A stretch of DNA of 64,000 nucleotides, taken from Trichopria drosophilae (Eukaryota > Arthropoda > Insecta > Hymenoptera > Diapriidae). Made by a program: the position numbers and the translations under genes. Where the stretch lies: positions 12,827,001 through 12,891,000 of the forward strand of contig CM059585.1 in NCBI GenBank assembly GCA_030407085.1. The letters are read 5' to 3'. The notes beneath the pieces were generated by a model. The model ran no database searches. It saw only the letters and a list, made by a program, of their open reading frames with translations, and was not told the DNA's origin. Positions 1 through 13,600 of this stretch are shown here, in pieces (the stretch's first letter is position 1; each line of letters opens with the position of its first letter).

Positions 1-645
1 TAGTTGTTACTATTGTATTGCTGAATTTTTACTCTCTATTAGCAAAAATTATTAGTAATTCAATACTAATAATTTTTTCAATGCTACTAATCAATGAGTG
101 AAAAGCCGTGACTAATTGAATAGTGATTTTTACTAATAAAAAGTAAAAATACTAATTTGTTAATCAAATTCGACTAATTCGAAGTTAGTCGTTGTATTTT
201 TTAAATCTCTTCCTACTAAAAAGAATTAGTTAAATTTGACTCATAAATTTCTAGTTGTTACTAATGTATTGATGAATTTTTAATCTTTATTGGCTAAAAT
301 CATTACTAAATCAATTATTGTCAGACTTTTCATTTCTTTATCGGTAGCGATTTTTACTGATCGCTGTGGACAAACTAATTTGTTATTTCAATTATACTAA
401 CTATGCTAATAAGTATTTTTAACAGCTTATTAGTAAAATTATCATTTAATAACAAAGAGTAAAAGTTACTACTTCATGAGCCAAACTCTACTAACCTCAA
501 ATAATAACAATATTTCTCAATATTTTTTACTAAACTGAATTAATTACATTTAACTAATGAATTAGTAGTTTTCTTTTATTCCTATTAGTAAAAAATATTT
601 ATTTACCTTTGTCATTAGAATTTTCGATTAATTCAAATTTAGAGT
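1..645. repeat. TTAGT/ACTAA-rich degenerate repeat block
   Basis: Short motifs TTAGTAAA, ACTAATTC and GTGAAAAG recur on both strands with irregular spacing. The same vocabulary fills blocks near 18.7-19.1, 20.9-23.1, 29.7-30.0, 36.0-36.6 and 47.8-48.1 kb. No open frame or terminal repeat was seen in this copy. Confidence 0.55.
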
Positions 646-699
646 ATAAATAGTGGAAATCGTAAAGTAATTGCTGCTGGACATAATGTCTGTATCGAA

Positions 700-1330
700 T
701 TTACCATCTGTGATGGTAGAATTGTCACGACAATTTTCCTGGTTGTAAATTTCGAAATCTACAATAAAAGAAAATTACGTCAAAAACCATATGATCTTTG
801 CTTGCGTCGCTTGTATCCGTCTTTTTGTCGTCAGGTTTCCGTATCAGCATCTGACCAGCATATGCACAATTACAAATACTCACGCACACATTAGATCTTC
901 TCTCCCCGTTTAAAATCGTCTCCTCTCGGGCTTTCATCTGATCCCTCATATATATATAGTTATATATAATACACCGACCCCAGCTTGCAAGCACCCCCTC
1001 CTCCCTCTGGTCCCCACTCACGTGATGCTCCATCCTCTCCTCCGAGAGAGTTTCAGCCCCGCAGCTTTTCAGTCGGTTCTCGTGGCTCCGAAGCGTCACT
1101 CGATTCGCGCTTTCAATGAACTTACATTACATTAGCACTAGATAATCGCCGCGATTAACTATAGTGACTTTAGTTTAGTAGCCGATTAATTTTGTGGACC
1201 GAAAAAAAGTTATCCAAAATGGGAAACGCGAGGCCATCAGCCAAGAGGAGATTATTCTTCTCCAAACGGATGGTCAAAAGGGACAAATACGTAAAGTGAC
1301 GTTGCCTAGTCAGTGTGCTTTATTACCCGG
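700..1330 (+). promoter_or_regulatory. cnn promoter region
   Basis: This is a GC-richer, CpG-containing block immediately upstream of exon 1. It contains an E-box CACGTG (1019-1024), a TATATATATA stretch near 948 and an arthropod-type initiator TCAGTG at 1310-1315, which would give a 5'UTR of about 240 bases. No TATA box lies 30 bases upstream of the initiator and no clear DPE is seen. The minus strand carries a 124-codon open frame (725-1099) with a non-ATG start and no recognisable domain. A divergent transcript cannot be excluded, but I do not call a gene. Confidence 0.5.
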
Positions 1331-1555
1331 ATTTAGTTAGTAATAACCTCGCGAGAGGATATCGGACCATTTTTTTCCCCCCAGATTTTACAAGTTGAGG
1401 ATTTACAAGTGTTGTGAAGTGTGGTGATATTACGCAAGACTGACAGCTTAGTATAACTTACGCCAAATATTAATTAGTACAAGCAGTATTAACGAGAGTG
1501 TTTTAAGAGTTGGTTGAGTGCGAGCTTCTTTGTTGTCGAACTTGGATTAACAAAA

Positions 1556-1647
1556 ATGTTTTACACGGGCTTCGGTTATTCTAATAATAACAATCCCCCA
1601 TCGCCCACGAGAAGCGTGTGGGGAAACTCCTACAGTCCATTCAGAAA
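1556..1647 (+). CDS. cnn: cnn exon 1, start codon and N-terminal residues 1-30
   Basis: The ATG at 1556 lies in an insect-like Kozak context (CAAAAATG). The open frame encodes a short, probably disordered N-terminus rich in Asn, Ser and Pro (YSNNNNPPSPTRS). It ends at a perfect GTAAGT donor at 1648, leaving two bases of a split codon. Those two bases plus the first base of exon 2 make Asn, and the frame then stays open through exon 3, which supports this exon. No homology of these residues is recognised, so the start choice rests on frame, donor and promoter position. Confidence 0.75.
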
Positions 1648-4600
1648 GTAAGTACATGTGCTGGACCTCTTTTATTCACATTGTCAGGGTTGACGTCACC
1701 CTGTCATCATGATTAGTTAAGATACTGTCCATGAATCGACTTCAGTCCATCTCCCAGGGTTTGATCTTTGTTTTTGACAGCTTACGGTGTCATTCTGACG
1801 TTTGAATACATTGACAGCTGGAGTCAAAGTTTAGGTTAGAACGAAAACCAAGTGTTGACATTATCAGACAATTGTTAGCGTTTTATTTTTACCTGTTGCT
1901 AAGGTCGTAATGGTTGACGACATCTAAAATAGTTTTTGCTCGTTGATGGATCGATTTACTAATTTAGTAAAGATACTGAGAGATGTTTATATCTTAGGTT
2001 TTACAATTGTTGGACATGATTACTTATAAAAATGATTAGTCAGGCTACTTACTTTGACAAAGGGAACGACAACGAATTTAATTGTTTATGCCTTATTTGT
2101 ACGGTGATTTTTATTTGTCACTCATGAATTCACATTTAGTTTAACGATTATTTTGACTAATCCTTTGTTTCACGAAATTGCACAGAATTCATTTGAAAGT
2201 TGTGGTTTTTGGGGTCGCTGAATACAAATTTATAGTCAATCATTCGAAATGTCAAATGTCATTTCCAAAGTTTTAAATGTCATAAATGAAAACACATTCA
2301 ATAATGGAAAGTTAGAAATTTGTAGGTTAGGTCAAAGATGAAAATACCAAGTACCAATTTTTCTTGACAATTTTTGTCAGTAATGACATTTTTGTTGAGT
2401 TTAGTTCATGCTTAAAACATTGACCATTTATGAAAACCATAACTGATCATGTATATTAGTCATGAATTATTTCATTAAATAGTAAGAAGCAAATCCAGTT
2501 GCAGTTCGAAAATAAAAAAACTGTAGCCCTAGTATTTTCACCAATTTTTCCAAGATTTATTTACACATCGTAATTCTTAACTTACATTTTTCTAGATTTT
2601 TCTGCTTTTAAAAAAGCCTTGCTTAATATGACGATTTAAGATTCAACTAAGAAAAGTCATTAAAAAGTCGAAGAAACTCTGGATTTAAAAATATAGAGCC
2701 CAAAAAAATTGAGTATGGAAAACATGTAAAACACATGGTTCGTTTATAAAATGAACGGTCTATTAAACAATTTGTTTCAATCGAATGAATTATCACTTTG
2801 TTTATAGAAGTCCCTGCATTTTATGTGGGCGACTAACTTTCGTAGGCGTCACATATGTGTACGACATTGTAATTTCAAATGCGGAAATGCCGAGTTAATG
2901 TAGTTTAATCCAACGACGCATACATTCCTGGTTCTGTCTCGAGAAATTACTTAAAAAGAATCGAATAAGATATATGTGTATCTAGCATATCAACTTTAGA
3001 ATCATAAAAAAACACGATATTTGTTAGTAACCATAATAGGTTAGTTCTGAATAGGTTTCAAAATATTTTTCTCACACTCAAGGCGCAAAATAACACTTTC
3101 TCTCCCTTAGGAACAAAATAACACTTTCTCTCCCTTGGGAGAAAAAATAAAAATTTGTTGATGCACTGAGAACAAAAATTGTAATATTTATCAAATATGT
3201 GGTTTGCCTTAGCAGACAAATATTAAGTAATGCCAACTACATTTTTGTTGTATTAACTAAATGTTGTTGAATCGGTATCATGATGTAGTTGGAAGCATTA
3301 ATTTGTATTTGTACTGGCTAAATGTTTAGGTGCTAATCGGCAACTACATATTTAGTCAAAATTAGTTATTTTTTTTTTCAGTGTAGGTTACATCACTGTA
3401 GTTTAAATAACACCAAAGCGAATAACATATTATGATATAACACATTTTTATGTTATTCATATATTTAAAAAAATATTGTATATATTCATAAAAAATACGT
3501 TAAAAAGCCCTAAAACCGAATTGGAGTTGAAAAGATGTCTTCCTTACGCGTAATTTTCATTTTTATTGGTTAGGAAGTGACGTTATCGACGGAGTCAGTT
3601 TAGTGGTCCATTAAATAATACGAATCAGACAATTTCATAAATCTGTTGTCATTTCCAAAATAATTATTTAATTTGAATTTGAAACTGAGCCCATCACATC
3701 ACGATTTTGAGATATTTGAGGTTATGTATTCGAAATTTTTTTTAGCGTTTTAGTTACGTATAGGATGCAATAATTTTTGTTGACCTTACTATTTGAATTA
3801 TTTATGACATATGTCGAGGTTAAAAAAAATGTTGCATCCTGTACAAAATGACCAAAAAAAAAACCTTTTAACCGGAGATTTTTTGGTCCCATTCGAAGAA
3901 GCATAAAAAATAATAATTAAATTAGTGATAAAACAAGAATTTAGTAATAAATATGCAATTGTGTAGTTAAACATTAATGTGACGAATTCTGAATTTTTAT
4001 TTAATGAAGAAATTCAATAAAATTAAGGCTTCAAATTAAATTAGATCTACTGATTTTTATTAACTAGTATTTAGCCCTATGATTATTCAATAAGTTATAA
4101 TAATTATTTAATCATAATCTGAAGGTTTCTTTTAATTGTTATTAATTTAATGGTAATTTTAATATTTCCATAATTGTCGCTATTAGTAAATTATCTAACT
4201 ACTTATTTTGCAATAAAACTTTATGAATATTGAATAGAAGAAAAAAATGTTTATTAACCATAATTTTATAAGTTTAAAAGGAATAAATTTTTAACGTTAT
4301 TTTAAACTATTAAAATCCAAACATTATTCAAATTACCGACTAAACGTTATACAATCTCCGTAAACAGATCACTTCCCCTAACATTCTTAGGGAAACTATT
4401 TTCAGACTCTGCCGAATTTATCAATTTTTAACGTCTGCAAACATTTCGTCATGGTTGGACCTAATCGGCACTCCGATAGCTAAGTTTTTTAAATGTGGAT
4501 TTATCCCAGATGATAAATTAATTACCAGTCACAAATCCACTTACTCAAATCTTAATGAAAAAACAAGAGCAATTTACAAATACAATATTAACAATTATTT

Positions 4601-7600
4601 GTATTAGTTAATAGCAAAAATTGTAATTAAGTTCCTTAACTTTTAAATGTTAAAATTAACTTTAAAATTAACTTTTGATTAAGTAAAAACTCCGTAGTCA
4701 AAGAGTGAATTTTTATTCATTTAAAGAATAATTACTAGATCAGATGATGAATTAGTTCTCACAATAGTATTTTAAAAATATTATTGATAGTAATAGTGAC
4801 GAATCGATTGAATACTTGCGACTATGATTTTGAACAAAAAATGTGGACTCTAGTAGGTATTTTTGAGTCGCCATTTTGAAATTTAATTTCTTATAGTAGT
4901 TGTATTTTTTAGCCCATCCATTTTCGACGCGATATTTATAAAGATTTGAGATAGTCGAATGTGGGAAATGATTAACAAAAAAATAACAATAAATAAAAAT
5001 AAATTTAAAAAATTCAAAATTTTTGTTCATAGGGGTGTACTAATGAAAAGTATTGTTAAACTTCACGTTAAATTTATGTACATTTGATCCTTAGAGGGTT
5101 AAGTTAACTAAAATAGTAGTTTTTGGTGAGATTAAAGAGTAAAATAAGCGATACACGAATAAAAGGATCAAACAGACAAGTCCATAGCAGAAAGTCCATA
5201 AATTACAAAATTAGAGTTTTTTGGATTTTCTGTCTAAATTCATGTTCTCGTTTATGATGTTGACTTGGTTTTGTTGTTTATAAACATTTGACATATCTGT
5301 TACTACATGCAGTTTTAATTTGTACCAATAACAAAATAATTTTTGAACATTTATTGAGATTTATAATTAAGAATTGTAAAATTAAATTTAGAATTGTATA
5401 ATGCATTCATGAACTTACCCTATTCTTATTAAGTAAGTAAGTAAGTTCGTTACTTAATTATTACTTAGTTACATAAATGTTTCATAATAACATTTCATAA
5501 ACAAAAATTTATATATGTTAGAAAAGGGGCTCATTAAAAATATTTATAGAAAAATGTGTAAATGTACATGTTAATCGAACCTTCGACTTTTTTATGGATA
5601 CGAAGGTCCCAAAAATTAAAAGAGGTAAAATAAAAGTCATTAAACTCTTTGTTATTTAGTTCCTTTGTGTCTTATCGAACTGACCTATGTTAACATGGAT
5701 TGTGTTTTTAAGTCGTTTTCCCAATTCTTAATTTTTGTCTTCACAAAGAAAAATAAAATGTGTATTGGAATTAATGTGACAATTAATTACTTTTAGTTCT
5801 ATGGTCTCTGCAATTTGTCAACAGTGTAGATCCAAAATTCAGCATTCAAGATAAAATAGACTCTAAAAACAATTCTTTGTCGTAAAAATGGCTTTTTGAA
5901 TATGGCAAACTGAACAAATTGTATAATAGTTTTAATATTACGGGCGGAAAATGAACTTTTACGCCCGTTATGCGCGCATTATTTTTCGCCCTAGCGTAAA
6001 ATTTAACTCAACAGATTTTAAACTCAACCGACTGGAATTCCTATCTTACTCATGTAATTTTTGCGAGAAAATCATTTGTTGGTATTTAAGATCATATTTG
6101 TCAAATATTTATCACATAAGATCATATTTATCACAGAATAAGATGTTTGAATGATTAAATATCGTATCTCATTGATGAAATTGTATTACTATTAATGTTG
6201 TTTGCTTTAAATCATGATTTGAACAGCTTTATTTTAAAACCCATTCTTTATGATAAATAAACGTTTTTTAAATCAGCAGTTTAATGACCATTAAGTTTAC
6301 CAAAACTGTTATAAACATTTTTAGATCCTTGGTAAGATTAAGTACAGAAAATCATCAAAACATGTCAGTGGAATAAAAAACTACTCCTTGCAATTGGGGA
6401 GCAATGGTAGATTTTCTTTTCATAATAAATCAGAAATTAATCATAGAATGAAACGTGTAATGAAATTACTAAATTGTACAAAAAGAATGAGTTAAGAATA
6501 TAACTATATTAGTCAATTGCAATCATAAGTACTAAGTAAACTATGAATGTTAAACTCATACTTATCTGTTACAATTAGTACAAAATAATGAAAACGTCAA
6601 ACAGGTAGAAAGTATTCTTTCAGCAGAATTATTTTATCAGGCGACTTGTAGTAAGTTTGAAAAAGTGAATCATTAATTTTATCATTGTCTCAGTGTTTTT
6701 TATAAAGAGGTAAACTGATATTTTTTATATTGAAAATAATTTAGTGTCTTGAAGACTAGTCTTGAGACTTAGTCTCATATACGATGACTAAATTAGAAAA
6801 ATATTAAGATATATCAATTACTTTTACCCTGAAAATAAATTGCATAAAAGAATTCTCGTACGTTTCCAATCTTTGTCATATTTTATTTAGTTTGTTCTTA
6901 ATCATAAAATAAATGCTTATCACGATCGATTTTTTTTATTTTCGCATTTCGAAATGATCGTCGTCATCGTTAGTTACTCTCATTATCCATCAGCATCATC
7001 CTCATCGTCAACAATATGATTAATATGTTATTTTCTTGTTTTGTGATATTATTATTATTACGGTGTTATTTTAACTGAAAATTCATGTAGATAGTCAGAT
7101 TAATACGAAAAAATGCAATCACAAGTTATTAAAATGATAAACATAACTTCCAAAAAAGTTTTTGGTTGTGGCTAATTTTTGTTTGCTTTTGTTTATTACG
7201 ATTTTGATAGCAAGTTACAAGTTAGTTTCTGTTATTTTTTGTATTTGGACATTTCCGGTGAATAAGTCTCACGCCTGGTACAATGGAAGTGGATCACGGT
7301 TAAGTCGATGACTCAAGTATAACATTTAGTGAAGTTGAATGCAACGTTTTGTTAAATCAACAATAAAATAACAATGAAGTTATTGATAATATTATCCTGA
7401 TGATTATTATCCAGATGCCAAGGACAACGTTGAATTCTGAATTAAATTTAATTCTTGAGGTACGCTAATACATTTAATTGCAGTAAAAAATTTAATTCAG
7501 CTAAAACAGTAGTTCTTTGAGTGGACAAAATATTTAGTAATATTTTTATAAAAATTTAGTTAAGTTCACTGTAATTTAATTCCAACTCAAGTTTAATTGA

Positions 7601-10600
7601 ACGAAATGCTGCAAAAACTACTAATATTTTGTTCTCAATGGCTCTCACTACTCACATAAATTGACTAAAATGAGCAAATACGTATATTAAGATAGTTATT
7701 TTTTGTTTTGTTTCAATGCGTATTCAGATTTTTTTTAACAAATTCCCATTAAAATACCCAAAATATTTCAGTATATTCCTTGGTGATAAGAAAGTGGCAT
7801 TGTTAATATTTTTCAATAAGAATTTTTTGGTTACAGCATCCAGATATTTTTCCAAAGAAATGTTCTCTGTGACACTATTTTGAAGTATTTCCAATGAAGT
7901 ATAGGTTATGTATGTAAAATTTGTTCTTAAAATTCAAATATTTCCTCCCCCTTTGTCCTTATTTTCAATAGAATCAAAATATTGCCATAAAAATTCTTAA
8001 GACTATTTTTGTATTTTAAATATTTCTATTTTTTCGACATTTTTTTCAAATTTGACGCCATACTAGAATTCTTGTTAGATCGGACTAAATTTTGCTCTTA
8101 GAATCTTGAGAAGTGACCTCGTAAAACTTATGATAATCGCTTTTGGTATTTCTTCAATTTTTTTAAAACGAAATACTTAATTGAAATCGAAGTAAAAAAT
8201 ATCATTTCAGGTGTTAATGGATTGGTGAGATCCTAAAATGATTCTTTTAGGTCATAATCTCATCCAACTTTGGTCCTTAATCATCAAAAAATCATCAAAT
8301 TTATTTCACTTTTGTTTTATATCATCAGTTTTAACAAAAAGTTATTTTGTATATTTTTATGATGTTTCTTTTTAAAATACTGACAAATTGAAGACATTAC
8401 TAATTCGACCATCATCGGAAATATTCGGAAACTCGCTTCTATAATCGTATCTAATTCATAACATACTTTTAACGATACCGATTAATTTGTTATTTCTGTA
8501 ATCGATAGGTGTGAACAAACAGTGTAATGTATAAAGTCAGTAAAAAGTATGAACGAGTGACTTATTTAGAACACATATCAGACATAAAATCATTATTCAA
8601 CTTAAGCACTCTATTAAAAAAGATGAATTACTAAAAATGATGACGAAAACTAAAACAATTTTATTACAAATGAAAGAAGGAGACACATTTTGTAATATTG
8701 AGATGGAGAATTGCATTATAGATATACACATAGAAAAAGTGTTGTATTTAATACCTGAAAAGTTTTTCCCTATAAGACATATCTAAAACTGTCCTAAACA
8801 AATAGAAAACAAAAATTATTGTAATAATAAATAGTTAGTGAAACCATTTTGTAATAGTAAAACGTTTTAATACAAAAAGTAATTAAATAAACTATTTTCA
8901 TAGTAACCGGAACAATATAATTGTTCGTACATAACCTCAAATATCAACTATAACCTTTCATGTAATTAATTTTACTATTTACATATGCTAAAATCGTTTC
9001 TACCATTTCTTCATGGTTCAATTTTTTTCCCTCTGTGTAAGACAAAAGTTTTTGCAGTGTCAAAGCAAAATTACTCTGAATAACTAAAAAAATAGAAATT
9101 TTGTCAAATTTATAACAAAACTGTTTTTACATCAGACGAAAAAGAATATGAATTTTTTCTTTGCTATTGCCATCAATTCTCGGTCTTATTCATTTTCAAG
9201 ATCTGCATCTCGTCATAATATGCACTCAGAAAAAAAAGTAGATGAAATGATCATTTTTTTACTATGAACCATAGTGTCACATGAGGACTAGTTGTGGTAA
9301 TAGTTAAAATAACTATTCTGAAATAGTAAAGTTTAACTATTTGTTTCCTGACATAATAACCAGAATGTCTGTTTTTCTTCTCAGCATAAATCCCTACTGC
9401 TTTTGACAGTCGTATTAAATTTTTACATATCTGACGAGAAATTGTAACTTTAAACGTAATTTAACGAAATTTGTAATTTTTTAAACGTTTATAAAGTAAT
9501 TCATCATTAGCGATCCTATAGTGTCAAAAAACCGTCATTTTCATTTTCATTAAACACTTTATTGATACAAACGAACTCTACAAAACATGTTCTTAAATTT
9601 ACTCACAGCTTGACTACTAATTAGTAAACGTTTTTAACTAAGTCAGTTAGTTAAAACACTTTTATTCCTTGAGTACGCAAAAAATCTTGACTAAACATTT
9701 TTGGAAACTAGTTTCAATTAGTAACTCTGTTCTCAAAAAATAATATTTTGAGATTAAGTTAGTGTTTGATTACTTAATTTGTCCAGAAATTTTTTTTAGT
9801 AAACAGTGCGGAAACGGCGTAGTTGCACACAGCATCAGCACAGTCGGTCCGCACAATAACCTGTCCTCGTCAGATATCGATCACTCTCGTCGAGACCCCA
9901 TCTTGCATTATGACGTCAGGTTAGCTCAGACCGTCGAAAATAATTAAGCCAGTTTATTGGCACCGAGCACAGTGTGTTTTTTTAGAAGGTCGACGCAATG
10001 ATAATAAACTTACATCCCTCGCAACACGTGCGATTGCTATTGCACGATTTAAAAAAAAATCACAGGGATCCATAGATCGATCGATGATCGCCTCTAGATC
10101 ACTCAAAGGTCGAGCAATGCATATCAATTGGACAATACCGTTACATTTTTGCAAAAACATCACGTGACGTATTCCAAAAAGGAATACACGCGGAGGCGCC
10201 GCGCATGCGCACTCCACCAGCTGCGCGGAATGTCAGAATCGAAATTCTTTATATGGAGGCAATTGAAATGCAAACTACGCAGTTGGTACGTCCAACAGAT
10301 TCGCGAAGGATGAATTAATGAATCTAATTGAGATTAGTATCGAAAATATATGATTTAGAAGGAAATCGGAAATTGATTATTTGTTGAATATTCATTATTT
10401 AGATCGTCGTTCCTGGTTGAATTCTAAGGTTTTAAAGATTAAATAATTACTTGATTAGCATTCGTTTTTGGTGTGTGCTATTTATGCAGTTTATCTTAAG
10501 TGTCATGATCCATATTATGACGAGATGAAGGTTTTGAAAATTAATAAGATCGAGAATTGATGGCAATAGCAAAGAAAAAATTGGTATTTTGTCTGACGCA

Positions 10601-13600
10601 AAAACAGTTTTGTTATAAATTTGACAAAATTTCTGTTTTTTCTGTTATTTAGAGTAATTTTTCTTTCACACTGAAAAACGTTTGTCTTACATAGAGGGGA
10701 AAAATTGAACCATGAAGAAATGGTAGAAACGATTTTAGCTTATGTAAATAGTAGAATTAACTGCATGAAAGGTTATAGGTGATATTTGAGGTTATGCACA
10801 AACAATTTTATTGTTCCATTTACTATGGAAATAGTTAATTTAACAACTTTTTGTATTAAAACGTTTTACTATTATAAAATGGTTTCACTAGCTATTTATT
10901 ATTACAATAATTTTTGTTTTCTGTCTGTTTAGGACAGTTTTAGATATATCTTATACGGAAAAACTTTGCAGGTATTAAATACAACACTTTTTCTTTGTGT
11001 ATATCTATAATGCAAATCTCCATCTCAATATTACAAAATGTGTCTCCTTCTTTCATTTGTAATAAAATTGTTTTAGTTTTCGTCATCATTTTTAGTAATT
11101 CATCTTTTTTAATAGAGTGCTTAAGTTCAATAATCATTTTATGTCTGATATGTGTTCTAAATAAGTCACTCGTTCATACTTTTTACTGACTTTATACATT
11201 ACACTGTTTGTTCACACCTATCGATTACAGAAATAACAAATTAATCGGTATTAAATCGTTAAAAGTATGTTATGTATTAGATACGATTATAAAAGAGAGT
11301 TGCCGAGTATTTCCGATGATGGTCGAATTAATAATGTCTTGAATTTTCAGTATTTTAAAAAGAAACGGCATAAAAATATACAAAATAACTTTTTTTTAAA
11401 ACTGATTATATAAAAAAAAGTGAAATAAATTTAATCATATTTGATGATTAAGGACTAAAGTTGGATGAGATTATGACCAAAAAGATTCATTTTAGGAAGT
11501 CATTAACCCATTAACGTCTGAAATTACATTTTTTAATTTCAATTTCAATTAACTTTTACGTTGAAAAATGTTAAAAACGCTAATCCTCGGATTTTCGAGG
11601 TCACTCTTCAAGATTTTGAGATCAAAATTTAGTTCTATCTAACAAGAATTCTAGTATGGCGTCAAATTTGAAAAAAATGTCGAAAAAATAGAAATATTTA
11701 AAATACAAAAATAGTCTTAAGAATTTTTATGGCAATATTTTGATTCTATTGAAAATAAGGACAAAGGGGGAGGAAATATTTGAATTTTAAGAATAAATTT
11801 TACATATATAACCTATACTTCATTGGAAATACTTCAAAATAGGGTCACAGGGAACATTTCTTTGGAAAAATATCTGGATGCTGTAACCAAAAAATTGTTA
11901 TTGAAAAAAATATTATGAATGCAACTATTCTATCACCAAGGAATATACTAGAATATTTTGGGTATTTTAATGGGAGTTTATTAAAAAAATCATCCGAAAA
12001 CATACTAAAACAAAAAAAAATATTTTAATATACCAATTTGCTAATTTTAGTCAATAATTTATGTGAGTAGTTGCCATTGAGAACAAAATATGTAGTTTTT
12101 GCAGCATTCCGTTCAAGTAAACTTGAGTTGGAATTAAATTACAGTCAACTTGACTAAATTTTTATAAAAAAATTATTAAATATTTTTCCTCTCAAAGAAC
12201 TACTGTTTGAGCTGAATTAAATTTTATGAACAAATTTTACTTATATAACCGAGGTCATCTGAACAGCCTCAAAATGGCGTCACAGTGAAAATTTCTCTTG
12301 AAAAATTTCTAGATGTAACCAAACAAATTATGAGATTTTATCAAAAAATTGTTATCACCAAGGAATGCACTGGAATATTTCGCAAATTTTTAGAAATTTG
12401 TTAATTACACATTTGAATAAATTTTTAGAATTAAAGGGGTTCTAAAGTGCTCCGCTGATAACGTAGGAATTTGCAATCAGCACCGTAAATAAAAACTTAC
12501 TGAATCGCTTTTTAAAGTTCGGGCTCTGTAAGGGCAATTCTAATTACTTTAGACGGTATCCTAAAAAATGCCAAAGAAATTAATTGAGAACTGACCGAGA
12601 ATTTTCGGAAATAAATAAAAATCGCTTATTCGAAATAAAATCGATAAATTCTATGTCAGTTTTTAATTAATTCTTTGGGAGTTTCTAGAAAACACTCTAT
12701 AGTACCCCTAAGTTGCATTTACAGTGCCAGATTATTGAAAAAGCGATTTAGTCATCTTTAATTTACGTTTTTTAGAACCACTTTAGAACGCCCTTAAGTG
12801 AACAACTTTTCGAAAAGTTGACAGTTTTTTAGGAAATGAATTTGAAACATTATAGTTTAGGATTTTTTTAATGAAGAATTCATTAAAGAACATACCAAAT
12901 TTTTTCAGAATTTTACATTAATTTTTAAAAATTTGATAAAAAATGAACAATTAAAATTTCGAAAATTATCACTTAAAAAGTTTGTAAAATTTTCAGTATA
13001 TTTCTTGATGATTCATAAGAATTTTTTAAAGAAGCTATTCCAGAAATTTTTCACGGAAATTTTGTGACGTCATTTTGAGATCGTTCTAACAAAGTAAGTT
13101 ATAAAACTAAAATTTGTCCATAGTTTTAATAGAATTACAATATTATGATACCTCCAGAAAAAAATCATAAGACTAAATATTTCTAAATTTGTTTGCAAAT
13201 ATTTTTAAATTTTTCGCCATATTAGAATTCCTGTTGTCTGAAACTCAATTTTGACTTCGGAATTTTTAAGGGCGACCTGGAAAGCAGAAGTATAGGAACG
13301 TGTCAATTTTATTTAATCTTGATTTTGATACGAAATACTTTGATTGAAAGTAAAGTAAACAATTTCAGGTGTTACTGGATTAAAAAAATATATCGTTCCG
13401 GATGGGAATTGAACCCTACCAATCCTGTTATTAATCTATTTACTTAATAACTTGACTTATATAACATGTAATGAGATGTGCAACAATAATAAATACCTGA
13501 TATCGATGTTCAAGTTAAAATTTCCTCATCAATATAAGAAGCATTTTAGGAAGAAAAATTTGTCAAGAGAGAAAAAACGTTAGATTATTATTACATTGTT

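Noticed and set aside
725..1099. 124-codon minus-strand open frame upstream of cnn
   Set aside because: No ATG-supported start context, no recognisable domain, and it lies in the GC-richer promoter block where stops are rare by composition.
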